Below, one piece after another: positions 58,786 to 64,000 of a stretch of 64,000 nucleotides of DNA. Position 1 is the first letter of the stretch. Every line of letters begins with the position of its first letter. Origin of the DNA: Chiridota heheva (lineage: Eukaryota; Echinodermata; Holothuroidea; Apodida; Chiridotidae); NCBI GenBank assembly GCA_020152595.1, contig JAIGNY010004472.1:181035-245034 (forward strand), given 5' to 3'. The position numbers and the translations under genes were made by a program. The notes beneath the pieces are model-generated. The model was not told where the DNA came from and searched no databases. It saw only the letters and a list, made by a program, of their open reading frames with translations.

Positions 58786-59950
58786 TTAAATAACATAGGT
58801 ATACTGTGAGGCTTCTCCAAACACGTTTGTACGAAGTTTCAAAAACTCTGATGCTTTCGGTTTAAATGTTAAAAATAAGTAAGCGTGAGGTCTGCTTGTT
58901 GCGTCTTTATATATGTTTAAAAATTCTTTACCAGCTTTACTACCTGGATACATTTGTTTGGCCAGAGATGAGACAATGCTCATATCGGCCGGATTTTCGA
59001 ACAATGACATGTAATTTGAACTCGATTTAATTTCCCGCCCACCCTTAAAATACATGTTTTGAACCAATAGAAATACACTAACGTTTGCATGATGGCTAAC
59101 TCTAGTAAATAGTTCGGCTACAATATTACCAGCTTTACCATCCATCTCAGACATAATATCATCAATAACGATGATGTTATGCTGAGATGTGTCAATATTT
59201 GTTAAAAAATCTGGTGGTTGTAAACCTTCTATAGAAGTACATAAAATGTAGCACAGAAGGTTCTGTGCCATACAATTTTTGCCAGATTCCATAAAACCAG
59301 TAAACGTTTACTGGTTCTATACTAAAATATCCATCCATGAGAGCTTTCAATACATGCACAGTCTTACGGCTGCCAGAAGATCCTGCTACAAACCAGGTAA
59401 AGGAACTTGGAGTTTAGTATTATAGTACTCACCTCCAGCAGTCATACTAAAAACGAAATGATGCCCGTGCACTAGGTTTGCAATGTAATTTTGGCAGTTT
59501 CTTTCTTTGGTGTGATTAGTGCCTTCTAAAGGTAAAGCTGAGGTAAATGTTGTATTTTTAAATTTGTAGGATGGAGGGTGGGGGTGCGCTTGGTTGAGGA
59601 TGAGGGTCAAATGGTGCAAATGATGTCTTATTTGGTTTATATGGTACAAAACATCGATTATGCTGCAAAATATTAGCCTTCATGGGCGTAACTTTCTGGC
59701 TAAAGCTAACCCAGTCTTTAATTGCGACTTGTTTTTCTTCAACATTAATACACTTGTGAGGGCGCTTAAGCCGTTTATTAAGGAAGGGGGGGGGGGGGTT
59801 CATAGAAACAACTTGATCGGGTGAGTCACCCAACCTTTTGCGTTTGAATTGAGGAACCATTTTGATCTTGGGTTTTCGATATTTTTTTTTTGGTGTGGAT
59901 GTTCTCACTGCGGACTCGGACATTGGAATGGGGTGGATTTCAGCGACCAC
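58786..59950 (-). pseudogene. FtsK/HerA-type packaging ATPase with basic N-terminal region, frameshifted
   Basis: The ATPase would pump element DNA into preformed capsids. The clear part is 58786-59292: Walker B IIVIDDIMSEMDGKAG, then VSVFLLVQNMYFKGG and a TYVI end. A Walker A-like loop lies just upstream in another frame (VAGSSGSRKT, about 59360-59390), with Arg where Gly is usual, so it may be inactive even apart from the frameshift. Frame 59386-59649 carries the segment before it. Frame 59558-59950 is a Pro/Lys/Arg-rich N-terminus (STPKKKYRKPKIKMVPQFKR). The latter could instead be a separate basic core-like gene. Confidence 0.78.
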
Positions 59951-59983
59951 TACCTTAGTAGGCCCAAATTCTCTTGTATAGCC

Positions 59984-62900
59984 CTAGGGTAGTGTCGAAT
60001 AGTCGGAGTTTATCATTCTTTTGGTGTATACCGGACAATAATCCTTCAATAACACTTTGGATATAACCACGGTTGGTCCTTGACCACCGATTTTGTGGTT
60101 ATACTGTACTATTAGGGTGTAGTCTTCAACAACTTTACCTTCCATCATGTAGTCAATTCGTTGTTTTATTGCATCAAAATTGACTGCGGCAACTGCATCA
60201 TAGTAAAAGGTTATCCCCCTCCCCCTCTCCGTGCCTTGCAAACCTCGTCGAGTCTACCTACTCCGTCCGTCACTCTGTAGGCGTAGTTCTTTGGTCCACC
60301 ACTCACAAATTCGTTGATGTAGGCGTCTTTACCGTATCCGTAAAGTTCGTTTGTTAATTTCCTAAGAAGTCTCGGTACGGTAAGAGTATCTGTTTCCTTT
60401 TAACATACAGGACGGAATCGGTATCGAGATACAGGACCCGTTCGCTCAAGAGTTTGAGGAGTTCATAACGCTTGAGTCTGGCTTGAGCAGTGGTACAGGC
60501 AGCAATAAACTCGTTGTTTCTCCCCTCCCCGCCAATTACCCAATCTCCTTGTCTAAATGAGTGATCATTTCCGTGGTTTCATCTAAGAAAACCACGTTTG
60601 ACACACTCTTGGTGTTGTCGATCAAGAGCAAAAAAACTCTGCACACGCGGTTATGAATGACGTTTGAGGGAGATTCGCTCTTTGACCGAACTTTCCCCAA
60701 AAGGAATTCAACATTAACCTGAAAAGTGCTCTTTTTCCTGGGTTTTTACTGATATTATTCATATCAAGACGGATACTTTCAACAAGAAAATAGCATCCGT
60801 TTTACACCAAGAGGGAAAACCGCTAGCTTCAACTTTAATTTTCAATAAGGTATTTATATATTGACTAAACAATCCTTTTTTATTATCGGTTTCCTGACAT
60901 TTCTTTTCAAAATGCCAGCCCTCACTGATTTCCAATATTTTGTACCCCTTCTCCAATGCCTTCGCAAGCTCCAAATAAACCCAAGTACCCCAAAAGGCTG
61001 GCTGTTTATCCGTGTGGGTGCAAGTTTTATCCTCATGCTCTGTGCACATTCTGCACAATGGAAACATGAGTTTGTCATTTACGCGCAACGGTAAAACAGG
61101 GTGCAACAGACCTGTAGGAGCTAACACTCGACATCCAACAAGTCCGAATATATCTGTAGATTCCTTGGGTGTAAGATCTTTCATAATCTGAGAATGACTT
61201 ACAGGATACACCCTCTCTTGGTAGTATACGGATACAGAGAGCAAAAGTCAAGATACCTGATCTTTTATTCTCTGCACATTTGTGATATAAGCGAGCTGCA
61301 TTGGTCCTACCACCAAAAAATGCATCTCTCTGGTTAAGAGGTATTTGCACGGGTCTGCCGGCTAAAAAGTTTGCAAATCTTCATTCTCAAGCTTCTTTAG
61401 GTCCCACTCACGCCCCCATCATCTCTACATTATACCCACCATTCTCAATCTCAAGCACCTTTTTCTCAGTCTTGTCAAACGCTTCACCCATGGTCTCGGC
61501 CCCGTGGGGTATTAGCGCATTCCTGTCCGGAAACAATCAATACATCCATGAAAAGCACAACCATGAAACTCAAACACTCGTTTCCGCACTTACCATCGAC
61601 AAACCACCCGCCCACCCTAGCTTCACCCTCGTCCGATTCTGCTGTTTGTATTGTATCTTTAATTGAAATGCACGATACCTCAGCCATTCAAGAGCTTTAG
61701 CCGATTGAACCTGTCGCCCGCCCGACCACCCAAGGGACAACTGCAAGAGTATTAGGGATAATATTTTTTTGCGAAACACTCTCATACATTCAAAAACTAT
61801 GGTTATGGTATGCTAAACGGGATCAAACCCACACGCTTCCTTAAAAAATGTACGAAATCTCATGCATCCATCCTTCAGCATGCAGATATCGGAACGGCAG
61901 TAATTAGCCAATTCTTTTGTCATGCAAAAGCGTTTACCGACTTGTTTCTCATACCAGTCCGAAAACTTTGTACGTTTCTTAGGAAACATTTAGTCCGGGT
62001 CGTACATGTCTTTGTCGGGCCATCGGCCGTCATAGTCGTCATTAGTACCGTTATTAAAAAGTTACGGGTAAAAAGCCTTTTCCTGTTCAACCAAATCAAA
62101 TGTGCTAGGGAACTTGACTAATGCCATAGGTAAAAATTAAGCGAATCGATAAATCTAACTTGGGGGGTATTGTCATGCTTTGACACGTGAGCTTTAGACA
62201 CTAAACTAAGGATCTTATTACCATTCATTATGACATTAAATTCAAACCCCTTCAACTAAGCTCCTTCAATACAAACCCCCCCATCATAACTCTTAAAATT
62301 ATGTGCAACATATGTTATACCAGAACTTTCAGAGAGTAAAATAAATTATATACAATCCTGAATAGTACGTGGACCACTGTACGTATGCAATCGTTCGTGC
62401 GAACACGAAGGGCAACAAGTATCTAGGTTGTCAAGAATTTCACAGAATTTGCATGTTAGAATACCCATACAAAATTTAGGCTATGCAGCTATATTCCTTT
62501 AAGGTTGGGCGCAATGATATAGCTTTCGAAATCAAAGGACATATACCGCATGTCTTTGTCTTCGTTTCCGTTTTTAGGTTTAGCGATTTGAGTTATAAAA
62601 CATTGATGTCCAATTTTGGCACCATGCAGGCAATTCTTGCAATACGCACTTTTCGTATCACAATAATGCTTATTTTCGCCAATGGTTCTGTTGCACAGAG
62701 GGCAACCTTTAACAGCCTCACACACACAGTTTTTGGGTCGGCCTTCTTTATAAAAGAATAAATACTTTTTTTATATGGGCATTATAGCATACATCGCTAG
62801 GGAACATACGATAGCATTTTTTACATAGAATCCATCACCATTACTACGGCACGTGCCCACCCCACCCCGACAATATGAACAACATGACCCGCATATATGT

Positions 62901-63960
62901 GTCTTTAAACTACGACAGGGCTTGCAACAACTAAAACAAAATACTCTAGTGTTGAGAAAACTTGGGACACTATTAATAACGTCAAAATGGTTATTAGCAT
63001 ACAATAGACAACGTTTGTTACTCTGTACCAGAAGGCCTTTTTCTAAAATCAGAGAATAAATATTTTCTTGAAAAATTACAATTTGAAATTCTCCAAAGAC
63101 TTTCTGGAATTTCTTAATAGATTCCAGGGTACCACACTCGGCCGTGTCGACACTTGCTTGCGCGCGCAGAAGTTCAGCCTGAAGTTATTAAGCATTGAAG
63201 CTTTTACAAAATTTGTCTTTCCTGAAGCTTGACATGGTATCAAATTTTAATTTAGCTATCAAAAAAGCTCGTGGAAGGCACGGCTTCCTTTTTTTCAAAA
63301 TTTATGTAATTTTTTTTATTAGGAATGAATTTCCGACACTTACCTTCATCTTTTGTAGATTGTTTACCACTACCTTTGGGCATGGCAATATGTGTCATTT
63401 TAATAATCAAATGATCACCCACACCGAAATCCCTCTTACTTTGCATCACCCTCTCAATACGCTGCATGATTCTTTCTACCGTCAGCTGATCTACACGACC
63501 GAACGGGATACCTACGGGATAGTCTAAACTATTCTCTGTAATGCTAAAGGAAATCTTATCATGGGGGGCGAGCTTAAACAATATATCATGTACCTATTTC
63601 CATTAAAACACGAAACGCTACAAACCGATCGGGTACATCCTCCATTAAGGGCGCCAAAATATCTTCATCAAACTAAATAGAATCCGTGGATTTGATTGAT
63701 TTAAATTTTGATGTAACTGTTCTGTTAACATCATGAATTAATAATACATTATAATTTTTTTCGAAAAGAGCTCTCATATGGCTTAAATCAAGTGAAGCAT
63801 GTGCCTGATCAGTTGGTTCGTCAATAGCATCCATTAATTCATCGAAGGCACTGGTAGCGTCTCCGACTTAATCTATAATGACATCGTCAGCGGGAGTGCC
63901 AAGTTCTGGGTCGACGTCGTCATCGGCCTCCGACGGGCAGTCCGGCTCAACATCGTCATC
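59984..63960 (-). pseudogene. Protein-primed family B DNA polymerase (PolB), extensively frameshifted
   Basis: This polymerase would replicate the element. Segments in order are: an acidic N-terminus (about 63600-63990) with LDLSHMRALFEKNYNVLLIH; 63252-63581 with APHDKISFSI and MPKGSGK; two Cys-rich zinc-binding-like stretches (62771-63004, 62489-62725); the exonuclease I motif FDFES at about 62530; and WLRYRAFQLKIQ near 61700. These are followed by GGRTNAARLYHKC (61300), YPVSHSQIMKDL (61195), GFPSWCKT (60780), the polymerase motif LMLNSFWGKFGQR (about 60700) and catalytic YLDTDSVLYV (60420). The C-terminal frame is 59984-60241. More than ten frame changes make it dead. Confidence 0.88.
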
Positions 63961-63985
63961 GGCTCCGACGGGTAGTCGGATTGAG
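63880..63985 (-). repeat. Acidic ~33-bp direct repeat near the PolB N-terminus
   Basis: CCGTCGGAGCCGATGACGA and CCGTCGGAGGCCGATGACGA start two consecutive units encoding an Asp/Glu-rich stretch (PSEADDDVDPE). Low-complexity, GC-richer than its surroundings. Confidence 0.6.
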
Positions 63986-64000
63986 GTCTGGTATCACGCT

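Larger units (their letters stand above)
57650..59065. repeat. Tandem segmental duplication, copy 1 (~1.42 kb)
   Basis: The unit contains the ATPase 3' end plus two small paralogous genes (A and B). Copy 1 is contiguous with the rest of the ATPase gene and is therefore the original location. Confidence 0.9.
49266..63990 (-). mobile_element. Polinton/Maverick (adintovirus-like) element, degraded, right end outside window
   Basis: All genes run on the minus strand. From right to left they are protein-primed family B DNA polymerase, basic protein plus packaging ATPase, duplicated small genes, an unknown gene, chromodomain integrase, three paralogous minor proteins, two major capsid proteins and adenain-like protease. 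This set defines Polintons, self-synthesising DNA transposons related to adintoviruses. Frameshifts and stops occur in nearly every gene. No terminal inverted repeat or 6-bp target duplication was recognised within the window, so the limits given are those of coding sequence only. Confidence 0.93.

Noticed and set aside
61301-61666. 121-codon plus-strand frame
   Set aside because: Antisense shadow of the PolB region, which carries recognisable motifs on the minus strand.

Overview
This is a eukaryotic (metazoan) window. It is AT-rich and dominated by introns and transposable elements, with one recognisable single-copy host gene. Frequent short words such as TAGGCCTA and AACGTTAG, a Polinton with chromodomain integrase, and several LINE types suggest a marine invertebrate, perhaps an echinoderm. 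That taxonomic guess is weak and rests on style rather than a diagnostic gene.

Layout. 1-13.5 kb: the 5' two-fifths of PSMC5 (26S proteasome ATPase Rpt6) on the minus strand. Seven exons are resolved with clean GT/AG junctions and consistent phase. Its introns hold a 2.1-kb TTAA-flanked element, a 1.04-kb TIR element with a second partial copy, and a decayed LINE end. 13.5-26.7 kb: no convincing gene. It holds a hAT-like non-autonomous element, another partial copy of the 1.04-kb family, a 5'-truncated LINE A tail, a ~115-bp inverted repeat pair and an imperfect (TA)n tract. 26.7-35 kb: a LINE cluster. LINE A copy 1 is nearly intact in its reverse transcriptase. To its right is a nested stack: LINE C split by LINE B, LINE B split by LINE A copy 2, and LINE A copy 2 split by a solo LTR. 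35-37.2 kb: degenerate tandem repeats and ~560 bp of (TA)n.

39.35-49.17 kb: a candidate uncharacterised DNA element. Similar iteron-bearing terminal repeats lie at both ends, with a near-perfect 86-nt-arm palindrome at the left. Inside are a 50-bp satellite, decayed minus-strand coding sequence of unknown family, and a nested 5,362-bp TA-flanked transposon. That transposon has TGGTCA-rich ends and a spliced gene starting with a SAM-like segment.

49.27 kb to the window end: a decayed Polinton/Maverick (adintovirus-like) element read on the minus strand. From right to left it has PolB, a basic protein joined to a packaging ATPase, a 1.42-kb tandem duplication carrying paired small genes, an unknown gene, a chromodomain integrase, three paralogous WEVG-type proteins, a truncated major capsid protein (MCP) copy, a full-length MCP, and an adenain-like protease. 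Together these are a replication module (PolB), an integration module (integrase) and a virion module (two MCPs, ATPase, protease). Nearly all are broken by frameshifts or stops, so the copy is a fossil. No Polinton terminal repeat is recognised inside the window.
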